Positions 26,592 to 34,685 of a DNA stretch of 64,000 nt are shown here, piece after piece. Both the position numbers and the translations under genes were made by a program. Source of the DNA: Oxalobacteraceae sp. CFBP 13730 (GTDB lineage: Bacteria > Pseudomonadota > Gammaproteobacteria > Burkholderiales > Burkholderiaceae_D); NCBI GenBank assembly GCA_014841835.1, contig JACYUQ010000003.1, forward strand, positions 124,001 through 188,000. Reading direction: 5' to 3'. The notes below the pieces were generated by a model. It saw only the letters and a list, made by a program, of their open reading frames with translations. It was not told the origin of the DNA and did no database searches. Numbering within the stretch: position 1 is the stretch's first letter; every line of letters starts with the position of its first letter.

Positions 26592-27164
26592 ATGGCCACA
26601 GACAAAGAACTTAACGACTTTCTGCAGAATGTCGAACGGCGCGCGTTCAAGCAGGCGGTCTATGCGGTTCGCAAGGACGAATCGGCGCTGGACATCGTGC
26701 AGGACGCGATGATCAAGCTCGCCGAAAAATACGGTGACAAGCCGGCCGCCGAGCTACCGATGCTGTTCCAGCGCATCCTGCAGACGACGATCCTCGATTA
26801 CTTCCGCCGCGAAAAAGTGCGCAACACCTGGGTCAGCCTGTTCTCGGGCTTCGGGCGGGGCGAGGGAAACGACGATGATGACTTCGACATACTTGCCTCA
26901 CTCGAGGCCGAGCAGGGTTCGGCGGCCGCAGAGTCGAGCGCGGACCAGGTCGAGCGTACCCAGACCTTGCGCCTGATCGATGACGAAGTACAAAAACTCC
27001 CCACGCGTCAACGGGAAGCCTTCCTCATGCGTTACTGGCAAGATATGGACGTCGCCGAGACGGCGGCAGCAATGGGTTGTTCCGAGGGCAGCGTCAAAAC
27101 GCATTGCTCGCGCGCCACCCACGCCCTCGCAGCAGCACTCCAGGCCAAGGGAATCACACTATGA
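26592..27164 (+). CDS. ECF-like RNA polymerase sigma factor
   Basis: It encodes 190 residues with a sigma70 region 2 (ALDIVQDAMIKLAEKYG at about 36-52 and the core-binding/-10 part FQRILQTTILDYFRREKVRN) and region 4 (LPTRQREAFLMRYWQDMDVA then ETAAAMGCSEGSVKTH, about 138-175). An acidic linker (NDDDDFDIL) joins them; there is no region 1 or 3, as in ECF factors. It is coupled by an ATGA overlap to a one-membrane-segment protein (DUF3619). In Burkholderiales this sigma gene is commonly followed by DUF3619, DUF3106 and RDD genes. Target promoters unknown. Confidence 0.9.
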   Translation: MATDKELNDFLQNVERRAFKQAVYAVRKDESALDIVQDAMIKLAEKYGDKPAAELPMLFQRILQTTILDYFRREKVRNTWVSLFSGFGRGEGNDDDDFDILASLEAEQGSAAAESSADQVERTQTLRLIDDEVQKLPTRQREAFLMRYWQDMDVAETAAAMGCSEGSVKTHCSRATHALAAALQAKGITL

Positions 27165-27562
27165 ACACCGACGACATCAATCTGGCGTACAAGATACGCC
27201 ACGCGCTGGACGAACAGCTCGACCACCTGCCGGCTTCCACCGTCGACCGGCTAGCCGCTGCACGCGCTGCCGCCATGGCGCGCAAGAAACCCGACGCCGC
27301 CCGCTTCGGCTTTGCTTCTGGCGCCGGCTGGCGCGGGATTGGCGCATTCCTGGCCGGGCCGACCGTGTCGCGCCTGGCCATCGCCGTGCCGCTCATGGCG
27401 CTCGTGATTGGCATGGGTGGCTTCTACCAGCACGAACAACAGCAGCAACTGGCCGCACTGGCTGACATCGACGCCGCCGTACTGGCCGACGAATTGCCGC
27501 TGACGGCCTATCTCGACCCGGGTTTCAACGCCTATCTGGAGTCGCAGCAGCGCCAGCAATGA
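27161..27562 (+). CDS. DUF3619 single-pass membrane protein, possible anti-sigma
   Basis: It encodes 133 residues. Residues 1-69 are cytosolic and helical (LAYKIRHALDEQLDHLPAST, VDRLAAARAAAMARKK), residues 71-89 form one membrane segment (RLAIAVPLMALVIGMGGFY), and the rest faces the periplasm (acidic, ending in a Gln-rich tail). That topology, an N-terminal helical part of about 65 residues inside and a sensor part outside, matches ECF anti-sigma factors. The translational coupling to the sigma gene (ATGA) fits too. No zinc-binding HxxxCxxC motif is present. The family name is known; the anti-sigma role is inference. Confidence 0.82.
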   Translation: MNTDDINLAYKIRHALDEQLDHLPASTVDRLAAARAAAMARKKPDAARFGFASGAGWRGIGAFLAGPTVSRLAIAVPLMALVIGMGGFYQHEQQQQLAALADIDAAVLADELPLTAYLDPGFNAYLESQQRQQ

Positions 27563-28356
27563 CCAAGAAGAACGTCTCGAGATCGCGCTTTCCCGTGCTG
27601 AAGACCGTCATCGGCGTCGTAGCCGCTGCTGCGCTGGCCTGGGTGATCGTCGATCGTCTCGAGACGCCGTCCATCCTCCCGGCAGCCACCGAGACGATCG
27701 CGAGCGTGCGCCCGCTGCGCAAGGCCCCCGACAAGCCGCTGTGGCGCGACCTGAGCAGTGCGCAACAGGTGGCGCTCGCACCGCTCGCCCCCGAATGGGA
27801 CCGCATGGAAGGCGCGCGCAAGCGCCGCTGGATCGAGGTCTCGGCCCGCTTTGCCTCGATGGGCCCGGCCGAACAGCAACGCGTGCAGGAACGCATGCGC
27901 CAGTGGTTGAAACTCACGCCCCAGCAGCGTGAGCTGGCGCGCGAAAACTTCAGCAAGACCAACAAGCTGGCGCAGGGCGACAAGGCCGCCAACTGGGAAA
28001 ACTACAAGCAGCTGTCGGCCGAGGAAAAGCGCAAGCTGGCCAGCAAGCCGGCGACGCTGCAAAAGAGCGCGCCGATCGCGCTGCCCGATGCGCCCCTGCT
28101 GGTCGTGCCGATGCCGTGCGCGGCGAACACGACGCGCCGCGGCGCCGAGTGCGTGCTGATCGGCACGCCCGACACGCCGCCGCCGTCGGCGATTGCCGTC
28201 GTACCGGCGCCCGCTGCGTCCACGCCGACGCCCACTACCACGCCGCCGCTCGCGCCGGTCCCGGCGGCACCCGTGAATGGCGGCGCTGTCGCCACGTCGG
28301 GCGCCCAGCCCGGCGCGTCTCAGGCCGCCAACCAGGCCGCCAATGCCAGCAACTGA
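27559..28356 (+). CDS. DUF3106 membrane-anchored protein
   Basis: It encodes 265 residues: an N-terminal membrane anchor (about 13-32), then a helical charged region (about 50-165) with DUF3106 repeats built on W and LxPxQ patterns (LWRDLSSAQQVALAPLAPEW, RWLEV-like RKRRWIEVSARF, LKLTPQQRELARENF), and a long Pro/Ala/Thr-rich tail (180-265). The repeated STPQQR-type phrases resemble Spy/CpxP periplasmic chaperone motifs, so an envelope stress role is possible. It overlaps DUF3619 by 4 bp and the RDD gene by 14 bp. Function unknown. Confidence 0.85.
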   Translation: MTKKNVSRSRFPVLKTVIGVVAAAALAWVIVDRLETPSILPAATETIASVRPLRKAPDKPLWRDLSSAQQVALAPLAPEWDRMEGARKRRWIEVSARFASMGPAEQQRVQERMRQWLKLTPQQRELARENFSKTNKLAQGDKAANWENYKQLSAEEKRKLASKPATLQKSAPIALPDAPLLVVPMPCAANTTRRGAECVLIGTPDTPPPSAIAVVPAPAASTPTPTTTPPLAPVPAAPVNGGAVATSGAQPGASQAANQAANASN

Positions 28357-28924
28357 GCCGCCGGTCGTGCTGCCCGAGGCTGCGCTGGCGCTGCCAGGCA
28401 CGCCCACGATCAAGCGGCGCCTGGCAGTGATGGTGTACGAATTTTTCCTGCTGTTCGCGGTCGAGATGCTGGCCGTCCTGCTCTATCTGCTCGTTACCGG
28501 CAACCGCCAGGATCCCCTCTTCCAGCACGGCCTGAAGGTGTACCTGTTCGTGATCACGGGCCTGTATTTCACCTGGTGCTGGCGCGACAGCGGGCACACG
28601 CTGGCGATGAAGACCTGGCGCATCAAGCTCGTCACGCCTGGTCATGCCCGCCTGCCCTGGCGCGTCGCGATCGTGCGCTACCTGGCAGCCTGGGGCTGGT
28701 TTGCGCCCGCGCTGATCGTCTGCGCGGCCTTGGAGCTGCATGCGAAGGCCGACATCGCGATCGCGCTCGCGCTTGGTGTTGCTGCCTGGGCAGCAACGGC
28801 CTGGCTCGACCCCGGCCGGCAGTTCCTGCATGACCGCCTGGCCGGCACGCGCCAGATCGGCCTGCCGAAGCCCGTGTCCGATGAGGGTAACGGCAAGGCA
28901 AACGGCAAGGGCAAGCTCGCCTGA
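28343..28924 (+). CDS. RDD-family membrane protein
   Basis: It encodes 193 residues with an N-terminal Pro-rich tail followed by the RDD domain: RRLAVMVYEFFLLFAVEML (first membrane segment with the leading Arg), a second segment LKVYLFVITGLYFTWCW, the loop GHTLAMKTWRIKLV (the Asp/Lys part of RDD), then two more segments and DRLAGTRQIGLP. The function of RDD proteins is not settled; some move ions. It begins inside the end of the DUF3106 gene, so it belongs to the same operon as the sigma factor. This is the last gene of the module. Confidence 0.87.
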   Translation: MPATEPPVVLPEAALALPGTPTIKRRLAVMVYEFFLLFAVEMLAVLLYLLVTGNRQDPLFQHGLKVYLFVITGLYFTWCWRDSGHTLAMKTWRIKLVTPGHARLPWRVAIVRYLAAWGWFAPALIVCAALELHAKADIAIALALGVAAWAATAWLDPGRQFLHDRLAGTRQIGLPKPVSDEGNGKANGKGKLA

Positions 28925-29086
28925 CACGCACGAGCCGGCGCGACCCGATGATCGTCGCATCAAGACGGCCAGGCTGTGACATCATGCGCGTCCAACAACG
29001 AACATCAGTCCACGTGCGCTTTGTCTTCCACTGCGCACGGTACGTTCCCCGAATCAGCATTAGAAGCAGAATCAGAATCAGCCAGC

Positions 29087-31159
29087 ATGCACGACACCCG
29101 TTTCCAGGCCCTGTTCGAACAGGCACCAATCAGCATCCAGATCCTCGCGCCATCGGGCCACACCACGCGTGTCAACAAGACATGGGAAAACCTGTGGCAG
29201 ATCCACGAAGGCACGCCGCTGATGGCGTACGTGCTGGGCGACTATAACGTCTTGCACGACCCGCAACTGATCGACAACGGCATCGCCGCGCTGCTGGCGC
29301 GGGCGCTGCAGGGCGAGCGGGTTGAATTGCCGGCGATGCTGTACGACGTCAGCGCGCTCGATGGCCACGGTCCGAAGCGCTGGGTTACCGCAAAGGCGCG
29401 ACCGATCAAGGACAAGGCCGGCAACACGCTCGAAGTGATGCTCATGCACGAGGACATCACCGAGCGCATGGCGGCGGACAGTGCACTGCGCCTGCGCGAG
29501 CAGCGCTTCCGCTCTCTCGTGATGGCCACGTCGCAGATCGTCTGGTCCAATACCCCGGATGGCCGGGTGCTGGAAGACTCGCCGTCCTGGCGCGCCTATA
29601 CCGGCCAGACCTACGACGAATGGAAGGATTTCGGCTGGGTCGATGCCCTGCACCCCGATGACCGCGCACCGGCCCAGTCTCTGTGGCTGGCCTGCGTGGC
29701 TGCGCGCTCGGTGTTCGAGACGAAGTACCGGCTGCGCAGTACGGACGGCAACTACCGCTGGACCGAGGTCAAGGGCATCCCGATCCTGGCCGACGATGGC
29801 ACGATCCGCGAGTGGATCGGCGCCAACACCGACATCCACGACATGATCGCGGCCGAGCTCGAACTGGCCCAGCGGCTCGAACGCGAAAAACGCAACAGCG
29901 CGCTGCTGGCCAAGGTCGCGCAGGCGGCGCGCACGCTGCACACGGTGCTGGCGGCGGAAGACATCGCGCAGGCGCTGGTAACGGCCGTGCGCGACATCCT
30001 GCAGACGCACCAGGCGGTCGTTTCGCTCACCGAAGCGGGCGGCTGGACCCAGGCGATCAATGCCGTCTCGCTGTCGGACAAGTACGCCGCCTACCGCGGC
30101 TACGACGCCAGAACCGACGGTTCGGGAATCTACGCACAGGTATGCCGCGACAACCGCGTCATGCGCCTGAGCCAGGCGCAGCTCGAGGCACATCCCGCGT
30201 GGCGCGGATTTGGCGAGCATGCCGATGCGCATCCGGTGCTGCGTGGCTGGCTGGCCGTGCCGCTGATCGACCGCATGGGCCGAAACATCGGCCTGATTCA
30301 GGCGTCGGACCGGTTCGAGGGCGACTTCACGGACGAGGACGAAGCCATTCTCGTGCAACTGGCGTCGATCGCCGCCACCGGTTTCGAGAATGCACGGCTG
30401 TATGGTTCGCTGCAGGATCAGGACCGCCGCAAGGACGAGTTCCTGGCCATGCTGGCGCATGAACTGCGCAACCCGCTGGCGCCGATCTCCGCCGCAGCAG
30501 AAATGCTCAAGTTCGGCACCGCCAACGAAGAACGGGTACGGCGCTCCAGCGAAGTGATCAGCCGCCAGGTGCGCCACATGACGTCGCTGGTCGACGACCT
30601 GCTCGACGTATCGCGCGTGACCCGCGGCCTGATCAAGCTGGACCGCGCGCTGCTCGACCCGATGCAGCTCGTGGCCAATGCCGTCGAGCAGTCGCAGCCA
30701 TTGATCACGGCGCGCGGCCATACCTTGACCATGATGGGCGATGCCGGCGGCGCCCACATCGCCGGCGACGCGCACCGCCTGGTCCAGGTGCTGGCCAACC
30801 TGCTCAACAACGCAGCGAAGTACACGTCCCACGGTGGACAGATCGCGTTGGCGGTGGCGCGCGAACCGGAGACGGTGGCGATTACCGTCGACGACAATGG
30901 CGTCGGCATCGATGCGTCGCTGTTGCCGCGCATGTTCGACCTGTTCACCCAGGCCGAACGCTCGCCGGACCGGGCCCAGGGGGGCCTGGGGATCGGGCTG
31001 GCGCTGGTCAGGAGCATCATCGACCTGCATGGCGGCGACGTCATCGCCGCCAGCGACGGTATCGGCCGCGGCAGCACGTTCACGGTCCGTCTTGCCATTG
31101 CCGACACGGTCACCGGCGCCGTCGATGCGACGGATGCGCTGCGCTTGCAACAGCGTTAA
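29087..31159 (+). CDS. Sensor histidine kinase, PAS-PAS-GAF
   Basis: It encodes 690 residues without membrane segments. A PAS domain (about 8-125), a PAS_3-type domain with PAC (about 135-255, ending WTEVKGIPILADDGTIREWI), a GAF domain (about 280-430), then the dimerisation domain with phospho-accepting His458 (AMLAHELRNPLAPISAAAE) and the ATPase domain with N-box NLLNNAAKY near 570, DDNGVGID, a FDLFTQAERS lid and GGLGIGLALVRSIIDLHGG. No receiver domain is attached and no response regulator is adjacent, so it is an orphan kinase. The start at 29087 is uncertain; a weak ribosome site precedes it. Confidence 0.9.
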   Translation: MHDTRFQALFEQAPISIQILAPSGHTTRVNKTWENLWQIHEGTPLMAYVLGDYNVLHDPQLIDNGIAALLARALQGERVELPAMLYDVSALDGHGPKRWVTAKARPIKDKAGNTLEVMLMHEDITERMAADSALRLREQRFRSLVMATSQIVWSNTPDGRVLEDSPSWRAYTGQTYDEWKDFGWVDALHPDDRAPAQSLWLACVAARSVFETKYRLRSTDGNYRWTEVKGIPILADDGTIREWIGANTDIHDMIAAELELAQRLEREKRNSALLAKVAQAARTLHTVLAAEDIAQALVTAVRDILQTHQAVVSLTEAGGWTQAINAVSLSDKYAAYRGYDARTDGSGIYAQVCRDNRVMRLSQAQLEAHPAWRGFGEHADAHPVLRGWLAVPLIDRMGRNIGLIQASDRFEGDFTDEDEAILVQLASIAATGFENARLYGSLQDQDRRKDEFLAMLAHELRNPLAPISAAAEMLKFGTANEERVRRSSEVISRQVRHMTSLVDDLLDVSRVTRGLIKLDRALLDPMQLVANAVEQSQPLITARGHTLTMMGDAGGAHIAGDAHRLVQVLANLLNNAAKYTSHGGQIALAVAREPETVAITVDDNGVGIDASLLPRMFDLFTQAERSPDRAQGGLGIGLALVRSIIDLHGGDVIAASDGIGRGSTFTVRLAIADTVTGAVDATDALRLQQR

Positions 31160-31251
31160 CTTGTCACGCGGAATTCGAAATACGTCGTCGCGGGAATACC
31201 CCAATAATTGGACGGTCTACGAACTCGTCAATCATTGAATAAGGGTACGCC

Positions 31252-32265
31252 ATGCACCAACCACATCTTCGCGTCGTCATCATGGGCGGCTCCAGCGGCA
31301 TCGGCGCCGCCACTGCCATTGCCTTCGCCCGCCAGGGCGCCCACCTCGTGCTCGGCGCGCGCGGCAAGGAAGGCCTCGACGACGTCGCCCGGCGCTGCCG
31401 CCAGGCTGGCGGCCATGCCGACGTGCTCGTTGTCGACGCCACCGATGCCGACGCTGTTGCTGCGTTTGCGCAGGATGCGCGCGACCTTCTCGGCCAGATC
31501 GACCTGTGGTTCAGCAATGTGGGCAGTGGCGTCGTCGGCAAGTTCGCCGACGTGCCGGTCGCTCATCACCGCCAGGTGATCGAGACCAACCTGATCAGCC
31601 ACATGAACGATGCACACGCCGTGATCCCGATTTTCCTCGAACAGGATTACGGCATCTGGGTCAACATGATTTCGTCGGGCGGCTTCGTCGCGACGCCGTA
31701 CGCAGCGGCCTACGGCGCCAGCAAATTTGGCCTACGCGGCTTCAGCGAAGCGCTGCGCGCCGAACTGGGCAAGAAGCGCGACATCCACGTGTGCGACATC
31801 TACCCGTCCTTCGTCGATACGCCGCGCTTCAAGCACGCTGCCAACTATACGGGCGCCAAGCTGTCGTATCCGCCAGGCGTGCTGGCCCCCGAGAAAGTGG
31901 CCAACGCCGTTGTCGCCCTGGTGCGCAAGCCGCGCGCCGTCACGCTGCTGGGCGCGCCCGACGTGACCAAGAAGCTCACGCAACTGGCGCCGGACCTGCT
32001 GGCGTCCGGCATGAACCGCTTCATGGAAACCTGGGCCAAACGTGCTGACCCTACCGACAACACGGTCGGCGCGCTGTACGAGCCGCAGCATGGCGCGAGC
32101 GGCGTACACAGCGGCATGGTGAAGCGCCCTGCCCCTGCCCCTGCCCGACCGCGGCGCGACGTGCAGCCTCGCGTGCCATCGAATGACAACACGCTTGCCG
32201 TGGGCGCCGTGCTGATCGCGGCCGCCGTCGGTCTCTCCTTGCTGGGCAAACGCTCCGACAATTAA
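31252..32265 (+). CDS. Short-chain dehydrogenase with a C-terminal membrane tail
   Basis: It encodes 337 residues. The SDR domain has GGSSGIGAA near residue 12, NVGSG, the Ser in MISSGG and the YxxxK pair in YGASK, with FSEALRAEL following: all catalytic residues are present. A spacer rich in Pro/Ala/Arg (about 285-310) leads to a single hydrophobic helix near the end (LAVGAVLIAAAVGLSLLG), predicted to anchor the enzyme to the membrane. AAGGG precedes the ATG. Its stop codon and that of the opposing lipoprotein gene share the palindrome TTAA. Substrate unknown. Confidence 0.88.
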   Translation: MHQPHLRVVIMGGSSGIGAATAIAFARQGAHLVLGARGKEGLDDVARRCRQAGGHADVLVVDATDADAVAAFAQDARDLLGQIDLWFSNVGSGVVGKFADVPVAHHRQVIETNLISHMNDAHAVIPIFLEQDYGIWVNMISSGGFVATPYAAAYGASKFGLRGFSEALRAELGKKRDIHVCDIYPSFVDTPRFKHAANYTGAKLSYPPGVLAPEKVANAVVALVRKPRAVTLLGAPDVTKKLTQLAPDLLASGMNRFMETWAKRADPTDNTVGALYEPQHGASGVHSGMVKRPAPAPARPRRDVQPRVPSNDNTLAVGAVLIAAAVGLSLLGKRSDN

Positions 32266-33902
32266 TACGTCAGATTGACCTGCATGACGGCAGTCGTTCC
32301 GCTGACCTCGTTACCGACGATCAGCAACGGCTTGCCGTTGGGCGACTTGCTCGCCGGGATGAACGTCAAGCCTTCCGGTCCCAGGTCACCCTTGTCGCCG
32401 TCACGCGTATTCAGGTAGGTCACGAACGACGCCGACGCCGGTTTCGTGATGTCGTAGACCATCACGCCGCCGATGCGCTCCAGGCCGACGAACGCATACT
32501 GCTTGTCGCCGAACTTGCCGACCACGACGCCTTCCGGCTCCGGCCCTTTCGAGGCGCTGCGGTCTTCCAGATTGTTGTTGTCGTTACTGGCGTTGAAGCG
32601 CGCATTCGGCAGCGCGCTCGTACGGCGCTCGAATTCGTCGCCCGAGTCGTAGACGCGCTTGATGTCCGTGTCCCAGATCGAGAACGAACGCCCGCCAAAC
32701 GTGTACAGCTCGTTGCACTGGCCGGCCGCGTTCTTGCCGGTCATGCCGCCGCCGTTGGGCGTCGTCGTCACGCGCAGCCGGCCCAGATTCGAGTCGAACG
32801 TCGCGTTGCCGGCATTCGGGAACACGCTCGGATCCAGTCCTGCCGTGCAATAAGCGCGGACGCGCGTCTCTTCATTGAAGCCCGGCCAGTCGGCGCGGGC
32901 ATCGCCTTCGTTTGCAGTCAGCAGATAATGCTTGCCGTCGACCGTGTAGCCGGCAATCGCATCCGGCAGGTACATGCCCTTGACTGGCTGCGGGCCGATC
33001 TTCGTGGCCGGCGTGCCGCTGTTGGTATTGGTGCCGCCATCTTCATCCGATGCGTCCAGACCGAAACCGGCTACATTGTGGTCCTTGAAGCCAAGCGGCT
33101 TGATCGATGTGACCTTCGCACTGGCGACGTCGACGATGGCAATGGCATTGTTCTCCTGCAGCGTGACCCAGGCCGTCTTGCCGTCCTCGCTGACGGTGAT
33201 GTATTCCGGCTCGAAGTCCTGCGCCGCCGTGGCCATGGGGCCAAAGATACGGATGCCCTGCGCGCGCAGCGCCGTTTCCTGGCCATTGAAGCTACGGAAG
33301 TCGGCGGTGGCGACACTTGGTGCACCGCCACGATTCACGGTGATGATGCTGACCGCGCCTTCCGGATCGCTCGTGCCGGCCACGCCGTAGCCACTTGGCT
33401 CGCCTTCATTCGCGACCAGCACCTTGCTGCCGTCCGGCGTGAACACCAGCATGTCGGGCAGTGCGCCGACTTTGACACTGTTGATCAGCTTGAGGTCGGC
33501 CGCATTGTAGAACGCCACGGTGCCCGGATCGGTCTTGACCGCCGCTTCGATGGCAAGGGCGACCAGGCCCTCGTGCACCGCGACGCTGTTGACGGCCTTG
33601 CCGAGGCCCGCCACGCTGATCGTGCCCAGCAGCTTGGGTGCAGTCGGCGCGCTCAGGTCCAGCACGTCGACGGTGCCATTCGCGCCATTGACGACGAACA
33701 GGCGCTTGCTGGCCGCATCGTAAGCGGTGATCTCGGCCGCGCCGACCGCGCCGCCGTTGTAGCTGCCGATTTTTTCCAGCGTCAGCGTGGCGGGCGTCGG
33801 TTCGTCGTCATGGTCGCCGCCGCAGGCAGCGAGCGTGCAGGCCAGCGCGATCGAGGCAATCATCGGAAGGTAACGGGAAGTAGCAGAGGTGCGTTGCAGC
33901 AT
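32262..33902 (-). CDS. Choice-of-anchor I family lipoprotein
   Basis: It encodes 546 residues with a signal peptide and lipobox (LAAC followed by GGDHDDE), so it is lipid-anchored. The mature part is a seven-bladed-propeller-like choice-of-anchor I domain with repeated VLVANEGEPS, GKTAWVTLQENNAIAIVDV and LPDAIAGYTVDGKHYLLTA phrases, then a second acidic loop with DxDxD-like stretches. Members are secreted or anchored proteins often near phosphatases; function is unproven. The start at 33902 (MLQRTSATS) is taken for the signal peptide. It converges on the SDR gene with overlapping stop codons. Confidence 0.85.
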   Translation of the reverse strand: MLQRTSATSRYLPMIASIALACTLAACGGDHDDEPTPATLTLEKIGSYNGGAVGAAEITAYDAASKRLFVVNGANGTVDVLDLSAPTAPKLLGTISVAGLGKAVNSVAVHEGLVALAIEAAVKTDPGTVAFYNAADLKLINSVKVGALPDMLVFTPDGSKVLVANEGEPSGYGVAGTSDPEGAVSIITVNRGGAPSVATADFRSFNGQETALRAQGIRIFGPMATAAQDFEPEYITVSEDGKTAWVTLQENNAIAIVDVASAKVTSIKPLGFKDHNVAGFGLDASDEDGGTNTNSGTPATKIGPQPVKGMYLPDAIAGYTVDGKHYLLTANEGDARADWPGFNEETRVRAYCTAGLDPSVFPNAGNATFDSNLGRLRVTTTPNGGGMTGKNAAGQCNELYTFGGRSFSIWDTDIKRVYDSGDEFERRTSALPNARFNASNDNNNLEDRSASKGPEPEGVVVGKFGDKQYAFVGLERIGGVMVYDITKPASASFVTYLNTRDGDKGDLGPEGLTFIPASKSPNGKPLLIVGNEVSGTTAVMQVNLTY

Positions 33903-33995
33903 GATGGTCGGTTTTCCAGGGAAGAAAAACCGCCAGCATAGGACGCGCCGATGACACCAGCATGACATGTCATCAACACGTTCCCTGTCACCGGA

Positions 33996-34685
33996 TCAGA
34001 ACTGGTCGGTGTCGCGCAGGAAGCGCCAGCCGCCGGCCGGCATCGGGCCCATCGAGATGCGGCCGATGCGCAGGCGGCGCAATGCGGTCACGCGCAGGCC
34101 CACGTCGCCGCACAGGCGCTCGATCTGGCCGCGCTGGATGTTCTTGCCGGCGATGCGCAGGCGCTGTTCGCTTTGCCAGCTGGCCTTGAACATGCGGCCA
34201 AGCTTGGCCATGCCATTGTCGGCGATCTGGCCGTCGACTTCGACGACGTACTCGGACTCGTTGCGCGATGCATCGTCGACCAGCTTGCGGATCACGCGGA
34301 AATCCTGGCTGAACACGATCAGGCCCGAGGCCATGGTCTCGAGCGGCGTGGCAGCCGTGGTCTTGAACAGGTGCCGGCGCAGGAAAGGCTTGCCGCGCCC
34401 GTGTTCCAGCACCTGGGTGTCGGCATTGATCGTCGCGAGCGCCGCTTCGATCTCGATACCGGCCGGCTTGTGCATCAGGATGGTCACCGGATCCGGTTCG
34501 ACCGGCGTGGCGCCCGGCAGCATCTCGACCTTTTGCTCTGGCGTGACGCGGGTGGCGGGATCTTCGGCCACGGCGCCGTCGACGCTGACCCAGCCGCCGG
34601 CGATATAACGCTCGGCATCGGCGCGCGAGCACCCTGCCACGTCGGCCACGCGCTTGGCCAGGCGGATTGCTTCTTCAGTTGTCAT
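33996..34685 (-). CDS. S4/pseudouridine-synthase-like protein, catalytic Asp replaced by Glu
   Basis: It encodes 229 residues. An N-terminal S4 RNA-binding domain (about 1-50: AKRVADVAGCSRADAERYIA, GGWVSVDG) is followed by an RsuA/RluF-like domain. The catalytic motif of this family reads GRLDxxTxGL; here the matching stretch is ATPLETMASGL, so the essential Asp is Glu116 and the preceding Gly-Arg is lost. The Tyr motif (SEYVVEVDG) and the C-terminal IGRISMGPMPAGGWRFL are kept. It may be inactive and act as an rRNA-binding protein, or use an altered mechanism. It is coupled to ltaE by an ATGA overlap. Confidence 0.8.
   Translation of the reverse strand: MTTEEAIRLAKRVADVAGCSRADAERYIAGGWVSVDGAVAEDPATRVTPEQKVEMLPGATPVEPDPVTILMHKPAGIEIEAALATINADTQVLEHGRGKPFLRRHLFKTTAATPLETMASGLIVFSQDFRVIRKLVDDASRNESEYVVEVDGQIADNGMAKLGRMFKASWQSEQRLRIAGKNIQRGQIERLCGDVGLRVTALRRLRIGRISMGPMPAGGWRFLRDTDQF

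Noticed and set aside
29078..31204. A 708-codon open frame on the minus strand
   Set aside because: Antisense to the histidine kinase; the plus frame has all kinase motifs.
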